A stretch of 64,000 bases of DNA. Source: Stenotrophomonas geniculata ATCC 19374 = JCM 13324. GTDB lineage: Bacteria; Pseudomonadota; Gammaproteobacteria; Xanthomonadales; Xanthomonadaceae. The position numbers and the translations under genes are program-made. The notes under the pieces were generated by a model that searched no databases, was not told where the DNA came from, and saw only the letters and a list, made by a program, of their open reading frames with translations. Location of the stretch: the NCBI RefSeq assembly GCF_001431625.1, contig NZ_LLXT01000105.1, forward strand, positions 1 through 64,000. Direction: 5' to 3'. Below are positions 19,901-28,165 of this stretch, one piece after another (position 1 is the first letter of the stretch; each line of letters starts with the position of its first letter).

Positions 19901-22012
19901 ATGTCGCTCTCGTCGTACCGCCCCACCCGATCACTGCTGTTCCTGGCCGTTTCCCTCGGCCTTTCCTCCACTGCCGCCGCGGCCCCGCAGGCCACCACGC
20001 TGGATGCCGTGCAGGTCACCGCTGCTGCCGATGCCAGCGCGCAGGCGCGCGAGGCGCTGAAGCGCGTACCCGGCGCCGGCAACGTCATCGACGTGGCCAA
20101 GGCCGGCAGCCGGCTGTCCAGCAGCGCCGATGTGCTGGCCTACCAGCCCGGCATCAGCGCGCAGTCGCCGGGCAACGAGGGCACCAAGATCTCGATCCGT
20201 GGCTCGGGCATCAACCGGGGCCCGGGCGCGCATGCTTCGGGCATCGCCGTGTCGATCGACGGGCTGCCGCTGACCGGCCCGGGTGGCACGCCCTACGAGC
20301 TGCTGGAACCGCTGTGGCTGTCGCGCGTCGAAGTCCTGCGCGGCGCCAACGGCTTCGAGCGCGGCGCGCTGGCGCTGGGCGGTGCCATCGACTACGTCAG
20401 CCGCAGCGGTCGCGATTCGGCGGGCGTGCAGCTGCACTACGAAGCGGGCAGCCGTGGCTACCAGAAGCGTGGCCTCAGCTGGGGTGGCGTCAGCGGTGAT
20501 GTCGATTACTTCCTGGCCTACACCGATACCGAGTTCGATGGCTATCAGCGCCATGCCCGCGGTGATGGCAAGGGGGCAATGGCGAACATCGGCTGGCAGA
20601 TCACGCCCGACCTGCAGACACGGTTCTTCGTGCGCTACCGCGAAACCAATCACGAAACACCCGGTCGCCTGACCCGCGATCAGATCCGCAACGATCCGCA
20701 TGCGGCAAACGCGGCCAACCTGGCCATCGATGCGCGCCGCCCGCAGCCGGGCAGTACCTGGGTGGCCAATGTCACCACGCTGCAGATCGACGAGGATTCT
20801 TCGCTGCAGGCCGGGCTGGTCTACCACACGTACCCGATGGACTTGAACGAGAGCCTGTACCGGCAGCAGCTGGACTACGCCAACCTCAACGCCACGCTGG
20901 ACTACCGCCATCGCCACCGGCTGTTCGGCCTGGACAGCGAGACCACGGTCGGCCTGCGCGCCACCCACGATCTGGACGCCGATGTGCGCGAGTCACTGCG
21001 CTTTGCCAGCAACGGCTACGCTGCCGGCACGCGCACGCGTGACTTCCGCCACCACGGCACCGACAGCACGCTGCACGTCGGCAATACCCTCGCCTTCAAC
21101 GACCGCCTGCGCATGCAGACCGGGCTGGCACTGATCAGCACCCGCCGCGACGTGCAGGTGACCTGGCCGAGCAGCGGCGGCCGCCTGCGCGACCACGACT
21201 GGGACTACGCGCCGCGACTGGGCTTCACCTGGCAGCACAGCGCGCAGACGCAGTGGTTCGGCAACCTCAGCCGTTCGGTGGAGGCGCCGCACCCGTGGTC
21301 GATGATCTGGGGCTCGAACCAGTACTTCGGGCCGGGCAATGGCCCGTCTACCGGCCGCCAGCGCGCGCCGGTGCCGATGCAGAACCAGACCGCCACCACG
21401 CTGGAACTGGGCGCGCGCGGTGACGCGGCGCTGGGTCGCTGGGAACTGACCGGCTACTACGCCCACGTGAACCATGAATTGTTGAGCGTGGAGCTGCAGC
21501 CGGTACCGAACCTGTTCATCGCAGAGAACAACGCCAGCCCCACCGTGCACCGTGGCATCGAAGCCGGATTGGACAGCACACTGTGGCAGGCCGCGCCGGG
21601 GCGCCTGTCGTTGCGCCAAGCGTACACCTTCAGTGATTTCGGTTACCGCCACGATGCGCGCTTCGGCAGCAACCGCCTGCCGGGCCTGCCGCGCCACAGC
21701 TACCAGGCCGAGCTGCGCTTCGATCATGCCTCCGGCCTGTACGCCGCGCTGAACAGCGAATACGCCTCGCGCATCGCGGTGGACTACGCCAACAGCTACT
21801 GGGCCGACAGCCACGTGATCTTCGGCAGCCGCATCGGCTACGAGGCACCCGGTGGTCGCTGGCAGGCCTGGGCGGAGATGCGCAACATCGGCAACCGCCA
21901 CTACGCCGCCACGGTCACGCCGGGCTACGACGACGCCGGCAAGGATGTCGCGCGCTCGACGCCAGGCGAAGGCCGTGGCGTCTATGCGGGCGTGCGCTGG
22001 CGCTTTGACTGA
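19901..22012 (+). CDS. TonB-dependent outer-membrane receptor
   Basis: A 703-residue receptor that should import a siderophore or other scarce ligand across the outer membrane with TonB. A signal peptide ends near residue 28 (LGLSSTAAAAPQA), then a TonB-box-like TTLDAVQVTAA and a plug domain (SSADVLAYQPGISAQ, TKISIRGSGINRGPGAHASG, then VSIDGLPLTGP and RVEVLRGANGFERGALALGG). The rest is a beta barrel ending with the outer-membrane signal VYAGVRWRFD. FecA-like iron-complex receptors are closest by eye; the ligand cannot be told. No Fur-box-like sequence is evident upstream. A 11-bp hairpin follows the stop. Confidence 0.93.
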   Translation: MSLSSYRPTRSLLFLAVSLGLSSTAAAAPQATTLDAVQVTAAADASAQAREALKRVPGAGNVIDVAKAGSRLSSSADVLAYQPGISAQSPGNEGTKISIRGSGINRGPGAHASGIAVSIDGLPLTGPGGTPYELLEPLWLSRVEVLRGANGFERGALALGGAIDYVSRSGRDSAGVQLHYEAGSRGYQKRGLSWGGVSGDVDYFLAYTDTEFDGYQRHARGDGKGAMANIGWQITPDLQTRFFVRYRETNHETPGRLTRDQIRNDPHAANAANLAIDARRPQPGSTWVANVTTLQIDEDSSLQAGLVYHTYPMDLNESLYRQQLDYANLNATLDYRHRHRLFGLDSETTVGLRATHDLDADVRESLRFASNGYAAGTRTRDFRHHGTDSTLHVGNTLAFNDRLRMQTGLALISTRRDVQVTWPSSGGRLRDHDWDYAPRLGFTWQHSAQTQWFGNLSRSVEAPHPWSMIWGSNQYFGPGNGPSTGRQRAPVPMQNQTATTLELGARGDAALGRWELTGYYAHVNHELLSVELQPVPNLFIAENNASPTVHRGIEAGLDSTLWQAAPGRLSLRQAYTFSDFGYRHDARFGSNRLPGLPRHSYQAELRFDHASGLYAALNSEYASRIAVDYANSYWADSHVIFGSRIGYEAPGGRWQAWAEMRNIGNRHYAATVTPGYDDAGKDVARSTPGEGRGVYAGVRWRFD

Positions 22013-22022
22013 TGGCCGCAGG

Positions 22023-22047
22023 CGGCGCCGGGTCTGACCCGGCGCCG
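22023..22047. terminator. Bidirectional terminator-like hairpin
   Basis: CGGCGCCGGGT pairs perfectly with ACCCGGCGCCG across a CTG loop (11-bp stem). It lies between the convergent receptor gene and the membrane-protein gene at 22059. The T-tract is poor on both strands, so termination may be partial. Confidence 0.6.
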
Positions 22048-22058
22048 TCGTTCCAGGG

Positions 22059-22577
22059 TCAGCCGATACGCCAGGCCGGCAGGCGTTCGCTGCGCTTCCA
22101 GATGGAAGGCGCGAAACCAATCAACACCAGCGCCGCCAGCCACTTCGGTGAGGTAGTGAGCAGTGTCGAGGTGAGCGAGCCATCGACGGGGGCGGCCATG
22201 TCCTGCCACGGGTTGTAGCCCAGGTAGACGACGCTGCCAGCCCACCACAACAACGCCAGGCCGATGCCCACCAGCAACAGAGCCAGCGTGCGGCAGGTCC
22301 AGCGCTGCGACGTGGTGCCCCATTCCCGGGACGCTGCGATCAGCAGACCCACCACCAGCAGCGATACCAGTGCAACCAGTCCAATATCGACCTTGGGCCC
22401 GATACGCTCATAGCTGCAGGCGCGGCATTGGGCCTCTTCCGCGGCAGTGGCGGCTTCGGCGCCATCGGCCTGCCCGGCTGCGGGCTGCGCCAGTGCTGCA
22501 AACGGCATCAGTACCGCCAGCAGCGTCACCATGATCCAACGAAACAACGTCCTGTTCCTGCGTGCAGCGACATCCAT
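22059..22577 (-). CDS. Hypothetical membrane protein with signal peptide
   Basis: No family is recognised. The 172 residues begin with a signal-like segment (TLFRWIMVTLLAVLMPFAALAQ, cleavable after Ala), then a short acidic periplasmic stretch with two cysteines (ECRACSY-like: EEAQCRACSYERIGPKVD), and three hydrophobic segments (VALVSLLVVGLLIAA, CRTLALLLVGIGLALLWWAG, and WLAALVLIGFAPSIW). I chose the ATG at 22577 because it opens into the signal segment; the open frame continues to 22748. It is last in a four-gene minus-strand locus, 14 bases after the frameshifted gene, so probably co-transcribed with it. Confidence 0.7.
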   Translation of the reverse strand: MDVAARRNRTLFRWIMVTLLAVLMPFAALAQPAAGQADGAEAATAAEEAQCRACSYERIGPKVDIGLVALVSLLVVGLLIAASREWGTTSQRWTCRTLALLLVGIGLALLWWAGSVVYLGYNPWQDMAAPVDGSLTSTLLTTSPKWLAALVLIGFAPSIWKRSERLPAWRIG

Positions 22578-22590
22578 GCGCTCTTCCTCG

Positions 22591-23501
22591 TCAGTGGTTG
22601 TACGTCCAGGGCCGCAGTATGCGGCCGTCCCATACGCCGCCCAGACCCCGTTCCGAGCGGTCGGCCATCCAGCGTCCTTGTTCCCGATGCAGCACGACAA
22701 GCTCCCGGTAGACGAAATCGTCGGAACACGAATCCCGGGCGACCGCAATCATAGCCCACTGCCCATCGACGCTGAAAACAGGCCGGGTCAGATAGGCGAC
22801 GTGGTCGTATGTCCGAGTCGGCCCATGCACCGTTGCCCCGTACCCCTGCTCCCGCAGCGCTCGAAGCCCCGCGCCGCCCATCCGCTGCGCACCGGCCAAT
22901 GCGGCCGCAGGCACTGGCGTGGACCGGCGATTGGCGGGAACCAGGTCCGCCTGCAGCTGCAACCGCAGCGCATGGATGTCCGGCGGCCACCAATCGTCCA
23001 GCGGCAGGACCAGATCGTCCACCTCCTGGCAGATGGAGGCACTGCTGCCCGGCCAGCAATAGGGCAAGGTCTGCTCCATCACGTAGATGTCCTCCCCCAC
23101 CGGGTCGGTCAACTGCGGCTGTTCCTGCGGGCGCCATTGATCAACGCGCGTGAACGGTGTCTGCGGTGCGCTGGGCACCTCGCTCAGCGACGATGGCAGA
23201 ACTGGCGTTGGCTGCGGCACTGGCGGGGGTGGAGGGGGGAATGGGGGGCGCTCTGCCGGATCGCCAGCGCCATCGCCTCCGCCTGCATCTGCGCTGTTCC
23301 CAGGTTGATCGGTAGCCGACCGATCTCCTGCTGCCACCTCGGGCGCAGGCTGCAGATCCCGGCCATGAGAGCCAAAGCCGACAGCGCCGCCGCCAGCGAT
23401 GCAATGCGTCGCCAGGTGATCCGTTGTTGGCAGTCACGGTCTGGCTTGAACGAGTATCTGTCATCACGACTCCGCCAACGCGGGCCACAGGCCGTGTCCA
23501 A
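22591..23501 (-). pseudogene. Frameshifted second copy of the exported Pro-rich protein
   Basis: Two open frames together match the intact neighbour at 23464-24309. The first (from 23501) has the membrane segment and the shared RPRWQQEIGRLPINLGTAQM; the second, starting in a Pro-rich stretch, has the shared C-terminal half (ICQEVDDLVLPLDDWW, VPANRRS, YLTRPVFSVDGQWAMIAVA). They are joined if one C is restored in a run of six C at 23243-23248 (minus strand). With it the protein would have about 300 residues. The start is also unclear: an ATG fused to the previous stop (TGATG) lies in yet another frame. It may be a true decayed paralogue, a phase-variable tract or a sequence error. Confidence 0.7.
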
Positions 23502-24309
23502 CGCTCATATGGCGGACAGGTTCCACTCGAATACGCTCCCATCCGCTCTTCCTGCGGTGCAGAAGGTAGAGGACGCGCATCGCCGTTCCTCCACTGCACA
23601 GATCCGAGGCGACCGATGCCATTGCCCAGTTCCCCTCCTGGCTGAACACAGGACGCTGCAGATAGACAACGCCCAGATCGGGATTGCCCGGGCCACCCGT
23701 GCATCCCTCGATGCCACGCGCACGCCGTTGCTGAAGCTCGTCCCACGTCATCCGTTGCGCTCGCACATGCGCAAGCTCAAACGCAAGGTCGGGTACGCGT
23801 ACAGCCCGGCGGTTCGCAACCTGCAGCATCGACTCCAGATGCTGCTGCAGCTGAATGGACGCCGCACTGTCATCATCACGCCATTCCACGACGCTGTGAC
23901 GAACCTGGCAGACAGGGGCGGGGTCTCCTTCGCCACAGGTAGGCGCAGTCCATTCCATCACGACAAATGGCATGTCGGGCTCCCAGCCGCGCGGCTCGAA
24001 GTGTGCTGGCGCGACATCTTCCAGCGGCACTGCCGCGGTCGCGGATCCACTCTTACCGGTCAGCATCGGGGAGAAGATTCCCTTGATTGGAATCGGTGGT
24101 TCCGGCGGCTTCCCTGGTGGTGTCGGTCGCAGGTCGATGAGCTCTGCCATCACTTCGGCCTGCATCCGTGCCGTTCCCAGATTGATCGGAGGCGGGCCGA
24201 CTGCCTGCCGCCATTGCGGGCGCACGCTGGCGATCAGCGCTACGACTGCAACCATCGATAGAACGACCGTTGTGGCCAGGACGCGTTTCCGTGCAATGCG
24301 CTGTCGCAT
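23464..24309 (-). CDS. Hypothetical exported/membrane-anchored protein, intact paralogue
   Basis: No named family is recognised. The 281 residues start with an N-terminal membrane segment (RVLATTVVLSMVAVVALIAS), then PQWRQAVGPPPINLGTARMQ, a Pro-rich spacer, and a C-terminal domain with four or more cysteines (PTCGEGDPAPVCQVRHSVVE, IEGCTGGPGNP, SDLCSGGTA) and the segment VVYLQRPVFSQEGNWAMASV. The cysteines suggest disulfides in the periplasm. The start at 24309 has AGGAA nine bases upstream. A frameshifted paralogue follows directly downstream, overlapping its stop, which shows a tandem duplication. Confidence 0.75.
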   Translation of the reverse strand: MRQRIARKRVLATTVVLSMVAVVALIASVRPQWRQAVGPPPINLGTARMQAEVMAELIDLRPTPPGKPPEPPIPIKGIFSPMLTGKSGSATAAVPLEDVAPAHFEPRGWEPDMPFVVMEWTAPTCGEGDPAPVCQVRHSVVEWRDDDSAASIQLQQHLESMLQVANRRAVRVPDLAFELAHVRAQRMTWDELQQRRARGIEGCTGGPGNPDLGVVYLQRPVFSQEGNWAMASVASDLCSGGTAMRVLYLLHRRKSGWERIRVEPVRHMSVGHGLWPALAES

Positions 24310-24361
24310 GAAGTTCCTGGAAGAAATGAAGCAGGTTGGGATATCGGCCGGGGACGTGACG

Positions 24362-25141
24362 CTACAGCGCTTGAATGACCTGCAGCAGATGGGTCGCATC
24401 TGGCGCGACTTCCTGCGCGAGCCAACCCAGCACCACGAAGAACAGCAGCAGGCCGAGCAGCGGCCAGATCGTGTGCGTCACGCATACCCGCCGCCACCCC
24501 TGCTCGTGCATGCCCTGCATGCGCAGGTACAGGCCACTGGCAATGGCCGCGTCCACCAGCAATTCGGCCATCAGCACCGGTGCCGACCACACCACCCACA
24601 CGCTCGCCAGCAGGACGGACGCCACCAGCGCGACGATGCCGAGGATCGCCAGCAACGGCAGGCCCGCTTCGTCTTCGGCCAGGCCGGTCAACGGCAGCTC
24701 ACCGGCATCGCCGCCGCCGGCCTGCGCCGACTCATTCCACGAAGCTGACGCGCCGCCACCTCCAGAACGGCCACCGACGCCGCCCCACGGTGATTCCACG
24801 GTACTTCCGCGAGGTGAAGGGCTGCCACTGCCCACATCCGGCGACAGGCCATCCAGCACGTTGTCCCAGCGCCAGCGGATCCAGATCCACATCAGCAGCA
24901 GGAACACGCCATAGGCCAGCAATACGGCCATCGGGTAGCGAAGCAGCATCGCGTCGATACCGGCCAGACGCAGCAGGTGCGAGGCAAGGAAACCGGCCGC
25001 ACCGGTCAGGGCCACGATCAGTGCCATCTGCAGGCGTGGCCAGCCGCGTTCCCGCAGGTGTTGCCGTGCGCGCACAAGCTCACCGGCGCGGTTCACCGGC
25101 AACTTCAGCGGGCTCCGCGCAAAGAAACGGGTGCGTTTCAT
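24362..25141 (-). CDS. Hypothetical polytopic membrane protein
   Basis: No family is recognised. The 259 residues have two N-terminal membrane helices (LQMALIVALTGAAGFLASHL and YPMAVLLAYGVFLLLMWIWI), a Gly/Ser-rich cytoplasmic or periplasmic loop of about 60 residues (GGVGGRSGGGGASASWNES), and three C-terminal helices (LLAILGIVALVASVLLASVW, VLMAELLVDAAIASGLYL, IWPLLGLLLFFVVLGWLAQE). I chose the ATG at 25141 (MKRTRFF). It heads the minus-strand locus of the Pro-rich paralogues 52 bases upstream of the first, so they may form a membrane complex; the function is unknown. Confidence 0.78.
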   Translation of the reverse strand: MKRTRFFARSPLKLPVNRAGELVRARQHLRERGWPRLQMALIVALTGAAGFLASHLLRLAGIDAMLLRYPMAVLLAYGVFLLLMWIWIRWRWDNVLDGLSPDVGSGSPSPRGSTVESPWGGVGGRSGGGGASASWNESAQAGGGDAGELPLTGLAEDEAGLPLLAILGIVALVASVLLASVWVVWSAPVLMAELLVDAAIASGLYLRMQGMHEQGWRRVCVTHTIWPLLGLLLFFVVLGWLAQEVAPDATHLLQVIQAL

Positions 25142-25294
25142 CGGCACCACCGGGTGCCGCGGATCGTGGAGCGTGGAAGCTCAAGAACCTGATACAGCAT
25201 GCGGACATCCTTGCCGGGCACGCGCGGGTAGTGTTGCGCGGATTCTACCGCGGCCGGGGCCTCTGTCCAGGCGACGGGCCGAGGCCATTGATCA

Positions 25295-25677
25295 TCAACT
25301 GCGGTCGACGATCCGCACGATGCGACCGTCCTCAAAAGCGAACTCGCTGTGTCCCTGCAGTGCCAGTTCCGTACCCGCGCCGGGACCATCGGAATGTCCT
25401 GCGCGAACACGCCACGCCAGTCGATGCTGGCCAGCACCACGCCATCCTTGAAGATCAGCTCCAGCAACCGCTGCTCGCGCTCGCGGAACAACGGCGCCGA
25501 TTGCCGTGCCAGTTCGCCAAAGGCATCGATGCCTTCGGTGACCATCGTCAGCTGGCCACCGCTGTGGTTCTCGAAACGCACGTTATGCGCCAGCACCGCC
25601 AGCATGGCGTCGATGTCGAAGCGGTTGTAGGCCTGCAGGTAGTGCTCGATCAGATGGCGGCAGTGCGATTCGTCCAC
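25295..25677 (-). pseudogene. NTF2-like (SnoaL/ketosteroid-isomerase fold) protein, frameshifted
   Basis: The GTG start at 25677 gives MDESHCRHLIEHYLQAYNRF, DAMLAVLAHNVRFENHSGGQ and ASIDWRGVFAQDIP, a clear SnoaL-like alpha+beta cone. After the Pro the frame is lost; adding one C beside 25389-25391 restores DGPGAGTELALQGHSEFAF, then EDGRIVRIVDRS and a stop at 25295, the normal family ending. The repaired protein would have 127 residues. As given, the reading frame runs on to 25138 with unrelated residues. Either a real loss of function or a one-base sequence error. Confidence 0.75.
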
Positions 25678-25729
25678 GGCGGCGTCCAGTCAGGGCCTGC
25701 GCCGAGTCTCCCGCGACCGTTCAGCCGTA

Positions 25730-26305
25730 TCAAGGAGGCGCGGCGGCCTTCAGCAACTGCGCGGCCACCTGGTCGAACGGGGCGATGTCCTGCAGTGCGC
25801 GGCACATCGCCACCGCACCTTCCACACTGGCAATCACCAGATTGGCCAGCCCACCCGCGGCGACCGGATCGTGGCCGTCGGCGATGAACGCTGCGGCCAG
25901 ATGGGCCTGCCAACGTGCGAACACTTCAGCAGCTGCTGCACGGGGCTGGCTCGGCACTGCCTCCACCGGCTCCTCCACGGCAGCGGCCAGTACCGGGCAG
26001 CCCGCCCGGAACCCGGAGCGCAGCAGGCGCTCGCGCCACATTGCCAGGAACTGCTGCAGGCCCTGCACGGCCCCGCCCTTCAGCAGCTCCACCAGCAGCG
26101 CTTCCACCTTGTCGCCAGCCATGTGGGTGGCACGCGCCAGCAGCTCCTGCTTGCCGCCGGGAAAATGGTGGTAGGTGGAGCCCAGCGGCGCCTCGGCCAG
26201 CTTGGTCACCTCACGAATGCTGGTGGCATTGAGGCCTACCCGCGCCAGCATCTGTGCTGCGGCATCAATCACCCGTTGCGGGGCATCAGAGGGTCGTGGG
26301 CTCAC
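25730..26305 (-). CDS. TetR/AcrR family transcriptional regulator (LmrA/YxaF-like)
   Basis: A 191-residue repressor. The N-terminal 47 residues form the TetR helix-turn-helix (QRVIDAAAQMLARVGLNATS, then REVTKLAEAPLGSTYHHFPG). The C-terminal ligand domain has RAGCPVLAAAVE, a signature of the LmrA/YxaF subgroup. I chose the GTG at 26305 (VSPRPSD); the frame is open to 26503, but that part overlaps the divergent gene and its operators. It is divergently paired with the thioesterase at 26375, its likely target, across 69 bases that hold two 18-bp near-palindromes. Confidence 0.9.
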   Translation of the reverse strand: MSPRPSDAPQRVIDAAAQMLARVGLNATSIREVTKLAEAPLGSTYHHFPGGKQELLARATHMAGDKVEALLVELLKGGAVQGLQQFLAMWRERLLRSGFRAGCPVLAAAVEEPVEAVPSQPRAAAAEVFARWQAHLAAAFIADGHDPVAAGGLANLVIASVEGAVAMCRALQDIAPFDQVAAQLLKAAAPP

Positions 26306-26318
26306 GGCGATCGCCTTG

Positions 26319-26336
26319 CTAAGACAGTCGTCATAG
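26319..26336. promoter_or_regulatory. TetR operator copy 1
   Basis: CTAAGACAGTCGTCATAG is an imperfect 18-bp palindrome (7-bp arms, AGTC centre, 6 of 7 pairs match). It shares 14 of 18 bases or more with the copy at 26355 and lies just upstream of the tetR GTG start. The likely ideal site is CTATGAC-N4-GTCATAG. Confidence 0.72.
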
Positions 26337-26354
26337 ATTAGCGTACCGGCCGTT

Positions 26355-26372
26355 CTATAACAGTCGTCATAG
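26355..26372. promoter_or_regulatory. TetR operator copy 2
   Basis: CTATAACAGTCGTCATAG repeats the first operator with 36 bases between starts, and ends two bases before the ATG of the thioesterase gene. Occupancy here would block its initiation region directly. The last 13 bases of both copies are identical (ACAGTCGTCATAG). Confidence 0.72.
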
Positions 26373-26374
26373 CC

Positions 26375-26920
26375 ATGAATCTCTGGTTCCGCCTGCTCCA
26401 TCTGCTGCTTTGCAGCCTGTTCCGGCCGAAGCTGGAGGCCCCGTTCGGGGTCTCGCGCCTGCAGTTCCGTGTGCTGCCCAACGACCTGGACAGCAACCTG
26501 CACATGACCAACGGCCGCTACTGGAACATCTTCGATCTGGGCCGGCTGGACCTGATCCTGCGCATGGGCTTGGGCCGGGTGGCACTGCGCGAGAAGTGGG
26601 CGCCGATTGTCGGCGCCGGCACCATCCAGTTCCGCCGCGAACTCAAGCCGTTCCAGCGCTTCACCCTGGAAACGCGCCTGGTGGGCTGGGTCGGCTCGCG
26701 CGGCATCATGGAACAGCGCGTGCTGATCGGGCCCGAGCAGAAGATCGCCACCCGTGCGCTGCTGGTCACCGGCATCTACGACCGTCGAGCGCGCCAGTTC
26801 CTGAGCATGCCGAAGATGATGGAAGCGATCGGCGTGGTCGCCCCACCGTCGCCGTCGCTCAGTGCAGCCGCCGAGGCGTTGCTGGCGGCCGATGCCGCGT
26901 TGAAGCTGGACGATGCCTGA
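26375..26920 (+). CDS. Hotdog-fold thioesterase family protein (THEM6/YbgC-like)
   Basis: A 181-residue protein with an N-terminal hydrophobic helix (LWFRLLHLLLCSLF) and a 4HBT-like hotdog domain. LPNDLDSNLHMTNGRYWNIF matches the conserved helix of acyl-CoA thioesterases, with Asp and His/Asn as candidate catalytic residues. It probably hydrolyses acyl-CoA thioesters at the membrane face; the natural acyl chain is unknown. It is divergent from the TetR gene and its ATG lies two bases after the second operator, so it is almost certainly under that repressor. Confidence 0.85.
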   Translation: MNLWFRLLHLLLCSLFRPKLEAPFGVSRLQFRVLPNDLDSNLHMTNGRYWNIFDLGRLDLILRMGLGRVALREKWAPIVGAGTIQFRRELKPFQRFTLETRLVGWVGSRGIMEQRVLIGPEQKIATRALLVTGIYDRRARQFLSMPKMMEAIGVVAPPSPSLSAAAEALLAADAALKLDDA

Positions 26921-26926
26921 GGCACG

Positions 26927-28060
26927 TCACCCTACCTTCGGCATGTTCTTGGTCACGCAATGGATGCCACCTCCGCCGCCGGCGATCGCATCGATATCCA
27001 CCTGTTCGATCACGCGGCCGGGATACATGTCCTCCAGCAGTTCACGGCAGTAGCCATCGGCTGCGTCGTCACCGAACTGCGGCGCGACCACCGCGCCGTT
27101 GATCGGCAGGTAGTTGATATAGCCCGTCGCCAGATCGTCGTTGTCGCGGGTATGCACGTTGTCGCGCCCGTCCAGCGGCGGCGGCAGCGTATGCACCTGC
27201 AGGCGACGGCCATCGGCATCGGTGGCCTCGCGCAGGATCTGTAGATGTTCGCGGGTCAGGTCGTAGTCGTAGGACTCCGGATCATTGTCCAGGTTGGCAA
27301 TCACTACACCCGGGCGCACGAAGCGCGCATAGAAATCCACATGCGCGTCGGTGATGTCCTCGCCGGCGATGCCGGGCAGCCAGATCACCTTGCGCAGGCC
27401 CAGGTGATGCTTCAGCTCGGCCTCGATCTCCGCGCGCGACCAGTCCGGATTACGGTTGCGGTTCACCCAGCAGCTTTCGGTGAGGATGGCGGTGCCATGG
27501 CCATCGACTTCGATGCCACCGCCCTCGCCCACCAGATCGCTTTCCAGCAGCGTCGCGCCGGTCACCTGTGCCAGCCAGGGCGCCACCGCGCCATCGTTGC
27601 GTGCGCTCTGCTTGCCTCCCCAACCGTTGAAGTTGAAGTCGACCAGCCCCAGCCCGCCCCGGTCATTGGTGACGAAGCAACCGCCGTAATCGCGCACCCA
27701 TATGTCATCCAGCGGCACCTCGAGGAACTCGATGTTGTCGCGGCCGCAGCGGTCCTGCGCCTGCTTCAGCTGGTCCGGGCGGCACAGCACGCTGACCGGC
27801 TGGTGGCGGGCGATGGTGCGGGCCAGCCGTGCCACGGCGGTGTTCACCGCATCGGCCTGCGCGCCCCACACCCGCGGTTGCGCGGCGAAGGCCAGAAAGA
27901 CACGTTCCTGCGGCCCGTGCTCGTCCGGCATGCGCCAGGGGCCCGCAGCTGGCTCCGCTGCGGATACGCGAGCCGGCAGCCCCGCCAGACCGAGGGCGGC
28001 CAGGCCGCCAAGACCGGCGGCGCCCGCCAGCTGGGTGAGGAAGTGACGACGGCTGCTCAT
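26927..28060 (-). CDS. Tat-exported agmatine deiminase / peptidyl-arginine deiminase family protein
   Basis: A guanidino-group-modifying hydrolase (penteins) moved to the periplasm by Tat. The start at 28060 gives MSSRRHFLTQLAGAAGLGGL, a twin-arginine signal. The mature part has the pentein motifs: LDDIWVRDYGGCFVTND with Asp/Arg, GEGGGIEVDGHGTAILTESC, DAHVDFYARFVRPG, and the nucleophile Cys in AGGGGGIHCVTKNMPKVG. It is 377 residues. Agmatine deiminases are normally cytoplasmic, so a periplasmic substrate such as agmatine or an arginine-containing peptide is inferred. It is convergent with the thioesterase gene and divergent from the LysR regulator at 28166. Confidence 0.85.
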   Translation of the reverse strand: MSSRRHFLTQLAGAAGLGGLAALGLAGLPARVSAAEPAAGPWRMPDEHGPQERVFLAFAAQPRVWGAQADAVNTAVARLARTIARHQPVSVLCRPDQLKQAQDRCGRDNIEFLEVPLDDIWVRDYGGCFVTNDRGGLGLVDFNFNGWGGKQSARNDGAVAPWLAQVTGATLLESDLVGEGGGIEVDGHGTAILTESCWVNRNRNPDWSRAEIEAELKHHLGLRKVIWLPGIAGEDITDAHVDFYARFVRPGVVIANLDNDPESYDYDLTREHLQILREATDADGRRLQVHTLPPPLDGRDNVHTRDNDDLATGYINYLPINGAVVAPQFGDDAADGYCRELLEDMYPGRVIEQVDIDAIAGGGGGIHCVTKNMPKVG

Positions 28061-28165
28061 GACGGGCTCCAGGGCCGGTGTGGGATGGAAGCTATGCTGC
28101 GCTTGCCTATCCATAAGAACAAACGATAGATTCAGCCATCAATTGAACAGTTTTACTTACCTGAA

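Noticed and set aside
23141-23746. Open frame starting at the ATG fused to the upstream stop (MTDTRSSQTV)
   Set aside because: The TGATG arrangement looks like a start, but its translation stops resembling the intact paralogue at once; the match is in another frame.
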